A DNA stretch of 64,000 nt, taken from the NCBI RefSeq assembly GCF_003284935.1, contig NZ_QMEV01000016.1, positions 24,011 to 88,010 on the forward strand. The letters are read 5' to 3'. The position numbers and the translations under genes are program-made. Shown piece by piece: positions 34,600-43,308 of this stretch; the stretch's first letter is position 1, and every line of letters starts with the position of its first letter. The notes beneath the pieces were generated by a model. That model saw only the letters and a program-made list of their open reading frames with translations, had not been told where the DNA came from and did not search any database. The stretch is from Mycobacterium colombiense (GTDB taxonomy: Bacteria > Actinomycetota > Actinomycetes > Mycobacteriales > Mycobacteriaceae).

Positions 34600-35673
34600 C
34601 TAATAGCAATGCCGCGCCATGCGCGGGGGCCCGGCGTCGCCGTCGTCAGAGACCAACGCGGGCACCATCTCGCTGGTCACCAGGCCCTCGTCCCGGGTCA
34701 CTTCGTCGATGACGACGAAGGATTCGGCGATGTTGGCCGGGGTGTCGATCACCGTGGTGACGACGGGCACCCGGCGGGTCAGCGAGAACAATCCGTCACC
34801 GTGGGGCGGGTGGTCGTCGTGAAAACCCCAGACGCCGCGCAACACGGTGGCGCCGTCGGCGGCTTTGGCTTGGCGCAACCGCTGGACGATCGCGCGGTGT
34901 ATCGGCACACCGTCGTAATGCGCCGACTCGGAGGTGTAGATCGTCAGCTGCTGGAACAGCGGCAGGCCACGCTCGTCGACGCCGGGCAGGGCGTGCGGTC
35001 GCTCCAGCAACTGGCCGTCGCGCTTGCACACCCGGACCCGTTCGACGGTGAACAGCGGCCTGCGCAGCAGCTCGCCGAGCTCCGGCAGCACCCGGCCGAT
35101 GCGCTCGCCGGATCCGACGACCACGATCATCATCGGCACATCGGCGTTGCGGCCAAAGAAGTTCGCGCGCTGGCGTTCTCCGTGCGTGACGCCGTCCACC
35201 CCGAGCAACACCGTGGCGCCGGCCAGGCCGCGCCGGTGCATCAATTCGCACAGGGCGATGTAGGCGGGCGAGCCGTTGACGCGTTGTTTGCGCCCGACGT
35301 AGATCGTCAACTTGACGTCGTCGCGCAGATCCTCGGGCAGCCGCGGCGGCTCGATGCCGTCGTGCAGCAGCCGGGCCCGCTCCAGGGTGACCAGGCCTCG
35401 CTGCTTGATGCTCAGCACCGGGTCGAGCAGGCCCTCGATCGTCGCTCTGGTGTCGACCGCGATGATCGCCACCGGCGGGTCCTCGGACAACGTCAGCGAC
35501 TCGTCGGTGCGCAGATAGTGCCCGCTGCCGAACCCACCGATGCCGCGCAGCAGGACGCCGCAAGCGATTCGGTGCCGCGCGTACAAGCCGAGCAGCACGT
35601 CGGAGACAAAGCTGCCCCCGGTCCGCCTGCGCTCGGCCAAATAGGTGGTGAGCTTCAGGCAATCGTCGTCCAT
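34600..35673 (-). CDS. protein with three tandem DUF190 domains
   Basis: 357 aa made of three DUF190 (PII-like) repeats: about 1-105 (LKLTTYLAERRRTGG ... GVLLRGIGGFG), 115-225 (VKLTIYVGRKQRVNG ... TVLLGVDGVTHG) and 240-345 (QQLTIYTSESAHYDG ... TVLRGVWGFHD). Each repeat has the beta strand, Gly-rich loop and helix of a ferredoxin-like PII fold. Single-domain DUF190 proteins often accompany CrcB fluoride channels; none is here. The triple array would itself form a trimer-like unit. A nucleotide- or ion-sensing role is inferred. Confidence 0.85.
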   Translation of the reverse strand: MDDDCLKLTTYLAERRRTGGSFVSDVLLGLYARHRIACGVLLRGIGGFGSGHYLRTDESLTLSEDPPVAIIAVDTRATIEGLLDPVLSIKQRGLVTLERARLLHDGIEPPRLPEDLRDDVKLTIYVGRKQRVNGSPAYIALCELMHRRGLAGATVLLGVDGVTHGERQRANFFGRNADVPMMIVVVGSGERIGRVLPELGELLRRPLFTVERVRVCKRDGQLLERPHALPGVDERGLPLFQQLTIYTSESAHYDGVPIHRAIVQRLRQAKAADGATVLRGVWGFHDDHPPHGDGLFSLTRRVPVVTTVIDTPANIAESFVVIDEVTRDEGLVTSEMVPALVSDDGDAGPPRMARHCY

Positions 35674-35749
35674 CGCCGCTCCCGTCGCCTTGCGCCGAGC
35701 CTACCGTTCGCAGACGTCAAGCGTCCCAGCGGTGTTCGACGGGCCTACC

Positions 35750-36922
35750 TCAGCGCAGCTGTTCGGTCGGGACGCCGTAACGGTCCTGGTAGGCGGCCAC
35801 GCGCTCACGGACCTCCACGGCGTCGAGCCCGGTGTCGGCCCAGGTGTAGCGGCCGCGCCCGCCGTCCGATGGGTGAGAGGCGAGGAAGTCGCGCATCTTC
35901 TGCTCGGCATCGGGGCGCAGCTCGCGGTCCAACCGTTCGTAGATGTCTTTGATCGTGGTCCACGGATCGTTCATGAAGTCGGCGAACTGCACGTCGATCA
36001 CCCGATCCGCGGGCACCGCGCCGCTGTCCCGCAGAGCCATCTCGCGCTCCAGGCCGACGATGATCTCCTCGTAGGACTGGGCCGCGCACTCGGTGATGCT
36101 GGATTCGTCGCTGCACATCCGGCGCAGGTGGTGGGTCAGCGCCGCGATGGACGATATGACGTTGAGCGGGTCGCGGTGGGTCTGCACGATCAGCGCGTCC
36201 GGGTACTCGGCCAGCAGCGCATCGAGCTGCCACAGGTGTGCCGGCGACTTCAACAACCACTGGCCGGGCGCACCAGACTGCAAGTGCTGCAGGAAGATTC
36301 GATGGAATCGATAGGCGCCGGCGTGGTCGGCTTCATACATCAGCCAGCGATAGTAGCTGGGCAGCCGATACTGCACCGAGAAGATCATGCTGACGAATTC
36401 GGCCGCCGTGATGCGCACGCACTCCTGACCGACCAACGCGCCCATCGGGTGAAAGGCCAAGAACCCCGGCATGATCTGTTCGGAAAGGTCGATGCTGGCC
36501 TGGATCTGGGCGATGCGGGGATCGCTGTGATAGGTCTCGGGCCGCGGCACTGGACAGGGTTCGTCGACCTCCCAGGTCAGCGGCGCGCGTAGCGCGGGAT
36601 CCTGGGCGAGCAGGTCGTAGAGGATCGTGGTACCGGTACGCGGCTGGCCGACGATGAAGATCGGCGCCTTGATCTGCTCGGCGGAGACCTCGGGATGTTG
36701 CTTGCGCCAGGCGATTACGCCGAGCCGGTTCTTCAACGCCCGCATCAGGTCGAGGTGGGCGATCTCGACGCCGATGTCGGATAGCCGCGCGTCGTTGATC
36801 AGCCCGTCGGTCACCCGGTGCAGCCCGGGCCGCCAGCCCTCGTCGCCGAAGTCGTCGCTGCCGACCTCCTCGCAGGCTGCCGCGATCAGCCGTTCCGGGG
36901 CGAAGCGGTCCTGCAATGTCAT
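35750..36922 (-). CDS. sulfotransferase family protein
   Basis: 390 aa from the ATG at 36922, overlapping the DUF1214 stop by 4 bases. The 5'-phosphosulfate loop GQPRTGTT is at residues 92-99. LLKSPAHLWQLDAL and TQTHRDPLNVISS provide the 3'-phosphate-binding elements. YTWADTGLDAVEVRERVAAYQDRYGV ends the protein, as in the large mycobacterial sulfotransferase family (PF13469). It should transfer sulfate from PAPS to a lipid or small molecule. It is translated with the DUF1214 gene and faces a TetR. Confidence 0.9.
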   Translation of the reverse strand: MTLQDRFAPERLIAAACEEVGSDDFGDEGWRPGLHRVTDGLINDARLSDIGVEIAHLDLMRALKNRLGVIAWRKQHPEVSAEQIKAPIFIVGQPRTGTTILYDLLAQDPALRAPLTWEVDEPCPVPRPETYHSDPRIAQIQASIDLSEQIMPGFLAFHPMGALVGQECVRITAAEFVSMIFSVQYRLPSYYRWLMYEADHAGAYRFHRIFLQHLQSGAPGQWLLKSPAHLWQLDALLAEYPDALIVQTHRDPLNVISSIAALTHHLRRMCSDESSITECAAQSYEEIIVGLEREMALRDSGAVPADRVIDVQFADFMNDPWTTIKDIYERLDRELRPDAEQKMRDFLASHPSDGGRGRYTWADTGLDAVEVRERVAAYQDRYGVPTEQLR

Positions 36923-38016
36923 GGCCGCTCCTCGGAGTCGCGCACGGATACCGTGACCTCGGGCGGGCTCGGGTTGTCCAGCCAGCGCAGGACGATGAAG
37001 CCCCGATGCCTGCCACCGGTGTCGAGCCAATGGCCAAGCCCGAAGTCTTTGGCGGAGACCGCGATCCGCACCCGCCCGTCGCCATCGGGCTGCACGCCGC
37101 GATTGGTCACCGAACTCTGCCGGCGACGCGGCTCGAGGCATTCGTGCCAAATGCTTTCCAGCGTGACGTTCCAGTACCGGGTGTCGGGCGGCGCGATGTC
37201 CAGGACGAGGGCCTGGCCGGGTTCGAGCCGAAAGGTGCCCATCATGTACAGGTTGTCCGGCGTGGTGTCCGCCGCACCCAGATCGGCGGCCTGGGCGGTC
37301 AGCAGCGTGTTCGGCGTTTCCAGGAGCTCCGGCTTGATGGTGCGGTGCAGGGTCGCGAGCTTCATCAGCGACCACGCCATCGCGGTGAACTGGTCGGCAA
37401 GCCCCTCCTCGGTCAGCGTCGCCACGGGCCCGGGGTCCAGCGCCTCGATGCGCAGCGTCGCCAATTCCTCGCCCGACCGGTCACCGATGTATTCCCGGAC
37501 GACCACCGACGAGGCATCCTCGGGGATCTTCACCCACTGCGCGCCGGCCAGATCGGCCGGTTCGTCCGCCGCGAGCACGAGCGTGAACTCACCGGCGCCC
37601 AGCACCAGGTCGACGTCGCTCAGGTACGCCGCCATCCGCCGCGGGGTGAGGCCGGTGCCGGCCAGAATCTGGAATCCCAGGTAGGCACTGGTGCCGCGGG
37701 TGCCGGTGATCCGGTAGCGGCGGTCACCGCGGATCATCGCCAGGTAATAGTTGCCGTCGGGGTTGGGGCCCCCGACCATCCGGTTGTCCGAACACATATC
37801 GAAGAACGACGGCCGCTCGGGGTCGGATTCGACCGCCATCTGCGCACACAGCGACGACACCCGGGCGACCACGCGCAAACCCTCCGCCAGTTCACGCTCC
37901 GATTCGGCGTCCTCGGTCACGATCTTGGTGACGTCGGCCAGCATCTGCTGGAAGAACTGCCACGCGGCGCGCGCCTTCGGGGCCGGCGGATCGGGCGAAT
38001 CGGCGATCTGAGACAT
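36919..38016 (-). CDS. DUF1214 domain protein
   Basis: 365 aa. GNYYLAMIRGDRRYRITGTRG and a C-terminal DUF1214 segment, including YMMGTFRLEPGQALVLDIAPPDTRYWNVTLESIW and a late RGFIVLRWLDNPSP, are typical. There is no signal peptide. The family is common in actinobacteria next to sulfotransferase or lipid genes, but its activity is unknown. It starts at 38016, inside a pair of palindromes shared with the divergent TetR gene. Confidence 0.85.
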   Translation of the reverse strand: MSQIADSPDPPAPKARAAWQFFQQMLADVTKIVTEDAESERELAEGLRVVARVSSLCAQMAVESDPERPSFFDMCSDNRMVGGPNPDGNYYLAMIRGDRRYRITGTRGTSAYLGFQILAGTGLTPRRMAAYLSDVDLVLGAGEFTLVLAADEPADLAGAQWVKIPEDASSVVVREYIGDRSGEELATLRIEALDPGPVATLTEEGLADQFTAMAWSLMKLATLHRTIKPELLETPNTLLTAQAADLGAADTTPDNLYMMGTFRLEPGQALVLDIAPPDTRYWNVTLESIWHECLEPRRRQSSVTNRGVQPDGDGRVRIAVSAKDFGLGHWLDTGGRHRGFIVLRWLDNPSPPEVTVSVRDSEERP

Positions 38017-38041
38017 CGTCTCATGCTAAGACTATGTCTTA
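38010..38041. promoter_or_regulatory. paired palindromic operators between DUF1214 and TetR genes
   Basis: Two perfect inverted repeats share the core AGAC-N3-GTCT: GAGAC-atc-GTCTC (38010-38022) and TAAGAC-tat-GTCTTA (38027-38041). Their centres are 18 bases apart. The first covers the DUF1214 start codon; the second lies in the divergent promoter. This is a likely double site for the TetR encoded at 38079-38675. Confidence 0.6.
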
Positions 38042-38078
38042 CGGTGGTGGGGTCGATTCGCGAGAACAGGGTGGGGAC

Positions 38079-38675
38079 ATGTCAGGTGCAGCACCCGCGA
38101 CGCCGACGCTGGCCGAGCGCAAGCGCGCGGCGATGCGTCAGCGCATCGCCACGGCGGCCGCCGAGCTGGTGGCCAGTCGCGGCCTGGCCGGGGCCACGGT
38201 GGACCGCATCGCCGACACCGCCGACATCGGACGGGCCACGTTTTTCCGTTACTTCAATTCCAAGGAAGACGCCGTCGCCGAGGGCATGAACGCCCACTGG
38301 CTGGACCGCATCACCGCCGCGCTGGCCGCGCAGCCACCGCAGCTGACCGCCATCGACGCCGTCGTGGGCGCCTTCGGTGAGCTCGCCGGCGGCTTCGCCG
38401 AGATTGAAACGCAGGTCCGCGAATTGGCCACGTTGACAAGGTCATCCGACACGCTCGACGCGTGGACCCTGCACATCTATGTGCGTTACGAGCTGGCGAT
38501 CGCCGAGCTCATCGCACCCCGTCTGCCCGGCCTGACCGCGCAGGATCCGCGGCCACGCTTGATCGGGGCCCTGGCGATGGCGACGGTGCGCATCGCGCTG
38601 GACGACTGGCTGAGCCACGGGGGTTCCTTGCCCGACCGGGTGAGCCGGGGCCTGGGGGCGGTCTCGGTCGGTTGA
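38079..38675 (+). CDS. TetR family repressor
   Basis: 198 aa from the ATG at 38079 with GGTGGGGA before it. An in-frame ATG at 38034 lies inside the operator and is unlikely. The DNA-binding part reads AMRQRIATAAAELVASRGLAGATVDRIADTADIGRATFFRYFNSKED. It is divergent from the DUF1214-sulfotransferase operon and probably represses it and itself through the paired palindromes between them. Confidence 0.9.
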   Translation: MSGAAPATPTLAERKRAAMRQRIATAAAELVASRGLAGATVDRIADTADIGRATFFRYFNSKEDAVAEGMNAHWLDRITAALAAQPPQLTAIDAVVGAFGELAGGFAEIETQVRELATLTRSSDTLDAWTLHIYVRYELAIAELIAPRLPGLTAQDPRPRLIGALAMATVRIALDDWLSHGGSLPDRVSRGLGAVSVG

Positions 38676-38685
38676 ACCGCGACGC

Positions 38686-39282
38686 TCAGCTCGCGGTGAG
38701 CGCCTCCACGATGAGGCGGGTGGTCCGTTCGGCTCGCCGGCGCGAGTAGGGCTGGGCGCCCGAGAGGATCGGGTACACCACCCCGCCGACGATGGCGTCC
38801 GCGGCGGATTCGGCGGTGGCCTCGTTGATGCCGTCGGCCAGGAGCCGGGCCCGCACGGTGTCGTGCAGCGGCGCACTGAATCCGGTGCGCAGCTTGACGG
38901 CCGTGTCCTCGTGTTCCATGCAGGCGACGGTCAGCGTGCGCAGCATGGCCGAACCGCGCGGCGTCGTCAGGCTGGCGAACAGCTTGCCCACCCAGGTCAC
39001 CAGGTCGGCGGCCAGGTTGCCGCTGTGGGTGACCGACGCGAGCAGCTTGTCGGCGTCTTCGAGCATGACGTCGGCGACCAGCGCGGGGCGAGTGGGCCAC
39101 CATCGATAGATGGTTTGCTTGCCCACGCCGGCGCGCGCGGCGACCGCCTCGATGGTCAGTCCGTCGAAGCCGCGCTCGAGCAATAGTTCCCGCGTGGCGG
39201 TGACGATCGCCGTGCGGGACTTCTCGCTGCGTCTGCGAGGCGAGCCCGCCGGCGTGTTCACCGCGCCGAGATCGGTTGGCAT
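38686..39282 (-). CDS. TetR family repressor of the catabolic island
   Basis: 198 aa. The helix-turn-helix is in [40 protein letters not shown]; the Trp-Trp ending is typical of the AcrR-like branch that controls lipid genes. It is divergent from the double acyl-CoA dehydrogenase gene, with a strong palindrome between them. The same palindrome precedes the acyl-CoA synthetase at 50815-52464, so it probably controls both ends of the island and itself. Confidence 0.92.
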   Translation of the reverse strand: MPTDLGAVNTPAGSPRRRSEKSRTAIVTATRELLLERGFDGLTIEAVAARAGVGKQTIYRWWPTRPALVADVMLEDADKLLASVTHSGNLAADLVTWVGKLFASLTTPRGSAMLRTLTVACMEHEDTAVKLRTGFSAPLHDTVRARLLADGINEATAESAADAIVGGVVYPILSGAQPYSRRRAERTTRLIVEALTAS

Positions 39283-39378
39283 CTGGTGGTCCTCGCTTCT
39301 GCGAACTCAGATGGAAAGCCCCTCGCCGGGGATCGGGCGCGCTTTACATATCCCGTTTCGCCCCGGTAGTCTGCCACA

Positions 39379-39397
39379 AGACGAGACGGTCCGTCTT
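39379..39397. promoter_or_regulatory. TetR operator AGACGAGACGGTCCGTCTT (copy 1)
   Basis: The core AGACGG-T-CCGTCT (39384-39396) is a perfect 6-1-6 palindrome, flanked by ACAAGAC and CTTGTA that extend the symmetry. It lies in the 171-base divergent region between the TetR and acyl-CoA dehydrogenase genes. An identical 19-base sequence occurs at 52498-52516. Confidence 0.7.
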
Positions 39398-39453
39398 GTA
39401 ACGAAAGGATAGCAGTCGGTGCGGCCAACGCCAGTTATCTCTCGGCCGTCCTC

Positions 39454-41676
39454 GTGACCCTGGGACTGAGTCCGGAGCAGCAGGAGCTCAGCGACGCCGT
39501 CGGACAATTCGCCACCCGGCATGCGCCTATCGCCACCACGCGGGGCAGCTTCGACGACCTCGCGGCGGGACGCGTCCCCGGATGGTGGGATGCCTTGGTC
39601 GCCAACGGTTTCCATGCCGTGCATCTGCCCGAAGGGCTCGGCGGCCAGGGTGGGGAACTGATCGACGCCGCATGCGTCCTGGAATCGGCGGGCATATCGC
39701 TGCTTCCCGGCCCGCTGCTGCCGACGGTCAGCGCCGGTGCCGTCGCACTGCTCGCCGATCCGACGCCGGGCGCGCAGTCCTTTCTCCGGGATCTGGCGGC
39801 CGGCGCCACCGCGGCGATCGTGCTACCCGAGGACGGCTTCTCGGCGCGCTTCGACGGCGGCAACTGGCTGATCAGTGGCGCGTCCAACGTCACCCTCGGG
39901 GTGTGTGCGGCGCGAACGATCCTGCTCGGCGCCCGGACGGGCGACGGCGACGTCGTCTGGGCACTGGTGGACACCGAAAACCCCACGGCCACGGTCGAAC
40001 CCGTCACCGGCACCGACCTCGTCGCCGACGCGGGGATTCTGCGGCTCGACGACTACCGCGTCACCGAGACCGAGGCGCTCACCGGCATCGACCCCGAGCG
40101 GGCCCGCTGCGTGGTCGTGGGACTCGTCGCCAGCATGACCGCCGGCCTCGTTCAGTGGTGCCTGCAGGCCGTCACCGCACACCTACGCATCCGCGAGCAG
40201 TTCGGCAAGGTGATCGGCACGTTCCAGGCGTTGCAGCACAACGCGGCAATGCTGTTGGTCAGCAGCGAATTGGCCACGGCGGCGGCCTGGGACGCGGTCC
40301 GCGCCTGCGACGAATCACTCGACCAGCACCGGATCGCCGCTGCCGGCGCGGCCGTCATGGCGATATCGCCCGCCCCGGACCTGGTGCTCGACGCGTTGAC
40401 GATGCTCGGCGCCATCGGCTTCACCTGGGAACACGACGTGCACCTGTACTGGCGGCGAGCCATCAGCTTGGCGGGATCGATAGGTCCGGCGAATCGCTGG
40501 GCGCGACGGCTGGGGGAGCTCACCTGCGCCCAGACGCGCGACATGTCGGTGAATCTCGGTGACGCGGAGGCCGAATTCCGTTCCTGGGTGGCCGAAACAC
40601 TGGATGCCGCACTGCAGTTGCGCAACGACAAACCCGCACCGCACGGCGACTACCCGGACCAGGCCTCGGGGCCGCAGCGCACATTGATCGCCGACGCCGG
40701 TCTGATGGCGCCGCACTGGCCGGCGCCGTGGGGCGTGGATGCCGGCCCGTTGAAGCAGCTCATCATCGACGAGGAGTTCGCCAAGCGGCCCGAGCTGGTT
40801 CGGCCGTCGCTGAACATCGCCGAGTGGATCCTGCCCTCCGTGCTGGCCGCGGCGCCAAAAGAACTGCAGGAGAGGCTGATTCCGCCGACGCAGCGCGGTG
40901 ACATTCACTGGTGCCAGCTGTTCAGCGAGCCGGGAGCCGGTTCCGACCTCGCGTCGCTGGCCACCAGGGCGACCAAGGTCGACGGCGGCTGGCGGATCAA
41001 CGGCCACAAGATCTGGACGTCATTGGCCCAATACGCCGACCTGGGTGCGCTACTCGCACGCACCGACCCCGAAGCCAGCAAGCACCGCGGCATCGGCTAT
41101 TTCATCCTCGACATGCGGTCCCCCGGGGTGGAGATCCAGCCGATCAAGACGGCCACCGGGCAGGCACACTTCAACGAGGTGTTCCTCAACGACGTCTTTG
41201 TCCCCGACGAGATGCTGCTCGGCGGGCCCACCGACGGTTGGAGCCTCGCGATCGCCACGATGGCCGAAGAGCGCACGGCCATCAGCGGATACGTCAAGTT
41301 CGACCGGGCCGTCGCGCTGCGCCGGCTCGCCGCGCAACCCGGCCCCGATCGTGACGACGCACTGCGCGAGCTCGGCGAGGTCGACGCCTACACCAACGCG
41401 ATCAGGGCGCTCGGGGTTCGGGAAACCATCAGGCTGCTCGACGGCCAGGCGTCGGGTCCGGCGTCCAGCATCGCCAAGGTCGCGATGAATGTGCTGCTGC
41501 GGCGCACCTTCCAGGCCACGCTGCAGCTGACCGGGCAGGTCGCGATGGTCGACGACCCCGACGCTGCGGTGGTGGAACCCTACTTGCACCTGCCGGCCGA
41601 GCTGATCGGCGGCGGAACGAGGGAGATCCAGCTGAACATCATCGCGCAGATGATCCTCGGACTACCCCGAAAGTAG
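39454..41676 (+). CDS. double-length acyl-CoA dehydrogenase (FadE)
   Basis: 740 aa holding two acyl-CoA dehydrogenase units in one chain. The first (about 1-370) has GFHAVHLPEGLGGQGGE and LRIREQFGKVIGTFQALQH. The second (about 380-740) has WCQLFSEPGAGSDLASLATRA, INGHKIWTSLAQ and the C-terminal GGGTREIQLNIIAQMILGLP. Fused enzymes of this length occur in mycobacteria (FadE6 and FadE34 types) and act on bulky or steroid side-chain CoA esters. GTG at 39454 is the start. The thiolase-fold gene begins 8 bases after its stop. Confidence 0.9.
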   Translation: MTLGLSPEQQELSDAVGQFATRHAPIATTRGSFDDLAAGRVPGWWDALVANGFHAVHLPEGLGGQGGELIDAACVLESAGISLLPGPLLPTVSAGAVALLADPTPGAQSFLRDLAAGATAAIVLPEDGFSARFDGGNWLISGASNVTLGVCAARTILLGARTGDGDVVWALVDTENPTATVEPVTGTDLVADAGILRLDDYRVTETEALTGIDPERARCVVVGLVASMTAGLVQWCLQAVTAHLRIREQFGKVIGTFQALQHNAAMLLVSSELATAAAWDAVRACDESLDQHRIAAAGAAVMAISPAPDLVLDALTMLGAIGFTWEHDVHLYWRRAISLAGSIGPANRWARRLGELTCAQTRDMSVNLGDAEAEFRSWVAETLDAALQLRNDKPAPHGDYPDQASGPQRTLIADAGLMAPHWPAPWGVDAGPLKQLIIDEEFAKRPELVRPSLNIAEWILPSVLAAAPKELQERLIPPTQRGDIHWCQLFSEPGAGSDLASLATRATKVDGGWRINGHKIWTSLAQYADLGALLARTDPEASKHRGIGYFILDMRSPGVEIQPIKTATGQAHFNEVFLNDVFVPDEMLLGGPTDGWSLAIATMAEERTAISGYVKFDRAVALRRLAAQPGPDRDDALRELGEVDAYTNAIRALGVRETIRLLDGQASGPASSIAKVAMNVLLRRTFQATLQLTGQVAMVDDPDAAVVEPYLHLPAELIGGGTREIQLNIIAQMILGLPRK

Positions 41677-41684
41677 GGCACAGC

Positions 41685-42893
41685 ATGGGATTACGCGGAG
41701 AAGCGGCGATCGTCGGATACGTCGAGCTGCCGCCCGAACGGCTCAACAAGGCCTCGCCCGCGCCGTTCGTGCTCGAACAATGGGCGGAGCTGAGTGCCGC
41801 CGCGCTCGAGGATGCGGGGCTGCCGGGCGACGTCGTCAACGGCATCGTCGCGTCACACCTGGCCGAATCGGAGATCTTCGTCCCCTCTACGATCGCCGAA
41901 TACCTGGGCGTGGGAGCAAGATTCGCCGAGCACGTCGATCTGGGCGGGGCCAGCGCCGCGGGCATGGTGTGGCGCGCGGCCGCGGCCATCGAGCTGGGCA
42001 TCTGCGACGCGGTGCTGTGCGCCCTGCCCGCCCGGTACATCACGCCGTCGTCCAAGAAGAAACCCCGGCCCATGGTCGACGCCATGTTCTTCGGCTCGTC
42101 GAGCAACCAATACGGCTCGCCCCAAGCCGAATTCGAGATCCCCTACGGAAACCTCGGCCAGAACGGGCCGTACGGCCAGGTCGCCCAGCGCTACGCCGCG
42201 GTCTACGGCTACGACGAGCGCGCGATGGCCAAGGTCGTCGTCGACCAGCGTGTCAACGCCAACCACACCGAAGGCGCGATCTGGAAGGACAAGCCGCTGA
42301 CCGTCGACGACGTGCTGGCCAGCCCGGTGATCGCCGACCCGTTGCACATGCTCGAGATCGTCATGCCCTGCGTCGGGGGCGCCGCGGTCGTCGTCGCCAG
42401 CGCGGACGTCGCCCGGCGGTCGCGCAATCGCCCGGTGTGGATCAAGGGATTCGGCGAACACGTGCCGTTCAAGACCCCGACGTACGCCGAGGATCTGCTC
42501 CGCACGCCGATTGCCGCCGCGGCCGACACCGCGTTCGCCATGACCGAGCTGAGCCGCGAGCAGATGGACATGGTGTCGATCTATGACTGTTACACCATCA
42601 CCGTGCTGCTCTCCCTGGAAGACGCCGGCTTCTGCGAGAAGGGCAAGGGCATGGATTTCGTCGCCAACCATGACCTGACCTTCCGCGGTGACTTTCCGCT
42701 CAACACCGCGGGTGGGCAATTGGGTTTCGGCCAAGCCGGTTTGGCCGGCGGAATGCATCATGTCTGCGACGCCACCCGCCAGATCATGGGCCGCGCGGGT
42801 GCCGCGCAGGTCGCCGACTGCAACCGGGCGTTCGTGTCCGGCAACGGCGGCATCCTGTCCGAGCAGACGACGCTGATTCTGCAAGGGGATTGA
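41685..42893 (+). CDS. thiolase-fold lipid-transfer/aldolase protein, Ltp2-like (copy 1)
   Basis: 402 aa, SCP-x/thiolase superfamily. The place of the usual N-terminal reactive Cys reads DLGGASAAGMVWRAA, with no Cys, so Claisen thiolysis is unlikely. VSIYDCYTITVLLSLED and NTAGGQLGFGQAGLAGGMHHV are the later conserved parts. Proteins of this kind (Ltp2) join a DUF35 protein to cleave a CoA-activated side chain by a retro-aldol reaction. The DUF35 gene follows 3 bases later, which supports that role. Confidence 0.85.
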   Translation: MGLRGEAAIVGYVELPPERLNKASPAPFVLEQWAELSAAALEDAGLPGDVVNGIVASHLAESEIFVPSTIAEYLGVGARFAEHVDLGGASAAGMVWRAAAAIELGICDAVLCALPARYITPSSKKKPRPMVDAMFFGSSSNQYGSPQAEFEIPYGNLGQNGPYGQVAQRYAAVYGYDERAMAKVVVDQRVNANHTEGAIWKDKPLTVDDVLASPVIADPLHMLEIVMPCVGGAAVVVASADVARRSRNRPVWIKGFGEHVPFKTPTYAEDLLRTPIAAAADTAFAMTELSREQMDMVSIYDCYTITVLLSLEDAGFCEKGKGMDFVANHDLTFRGDFPLNTAGGQLGFGQAGLAGGMHHVCDATRQIMGRAGAAQVADCNRAFVSGNGGILSEQTTLILQGD

Positions 42894-42896
42894 CCG

Positions 42897-43307
42897 ATGA
42901 ACTTCGAACGACCCATGCCCGTCAAAACGCCCACCAGCGCGCCGTTTTGGGATGCGCTCGGCGAGCATCGCATCGTCATCCAGTACTCGCCGTCGCTGCA
43001 GGCCTATGTGTTCTACCCGCGGGTGCGCGCGCCGCGCACCCTGGCCGACGACCTGGAATGGCGCGAGATTTCCGGGATGGGGACGCTGTACTCCTACACC
43101 GTCGCCCACCGGCCGGTCAGCCCGCATTTCGCCGATGCCGTTCCCCAGCTACTCGCCATCGTCGAATGGGACGAGGGCCCAAGGTTTTCCACCGAGATGG
43201 TCAACGTCGACCCGGCCCGCCTCGAGGTCGGAATGCGGGTCAAGCCGGTGTTCTGCGACTACCCCGAACACGACGTCACACTGCTGCGTTACGAACCCGC
43301 CGACTGA
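42897..43307 (+). CDS. DUF35 OB-fold protein lacking the zinc-ribbon cysteines
   Basis: 136 aa. The OB-fold part is clear: GTLYSYTVAHRPVSPHFAD, LLAIVEWDEGPRFSTEMVNVDP and LEVGMRVKPVF. The preceding rubredoxin-like ribbon, normally Cys-x2-Cys twice, reads IQYSPSLQAYVFYPRVRAP here with no cysteine. It must therefore pair with its thiolase-fold partner without zinc, or serve only as a structural subunit. The second DUF35 in the window (49795-50229) keeps all four cysteines. Confidence 0.85.
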   Translation: MNFERPMPVKTPTSAPFWDALGEHRIVIQYSPSLQAYVFYPRVRAPRTLADDLEWREISGMGTLYSYTVAHRPVSPHFADAVPQLLAIVEWDEGPRFSTEMVNVDPARLEVGMRVKPVFCDYPEHDVTLLRYEPAD

Positions 43308-43308
43308 G

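Noticed and set aside
37084..37375. Longer N-terminus for the sulfotransferase up to 37375
   Set aside because: It would overlap the DUF1214 gene by several hundred bases; the ATG at 36922 forms a typical ATGA overlap and begins the family-like sequence.
41853..43127. 424-aa minus-strand open frame antisense to the thiolase-fold gene
   Set aside because: No family features, spans two well-supported plus-strand genes and their junction.
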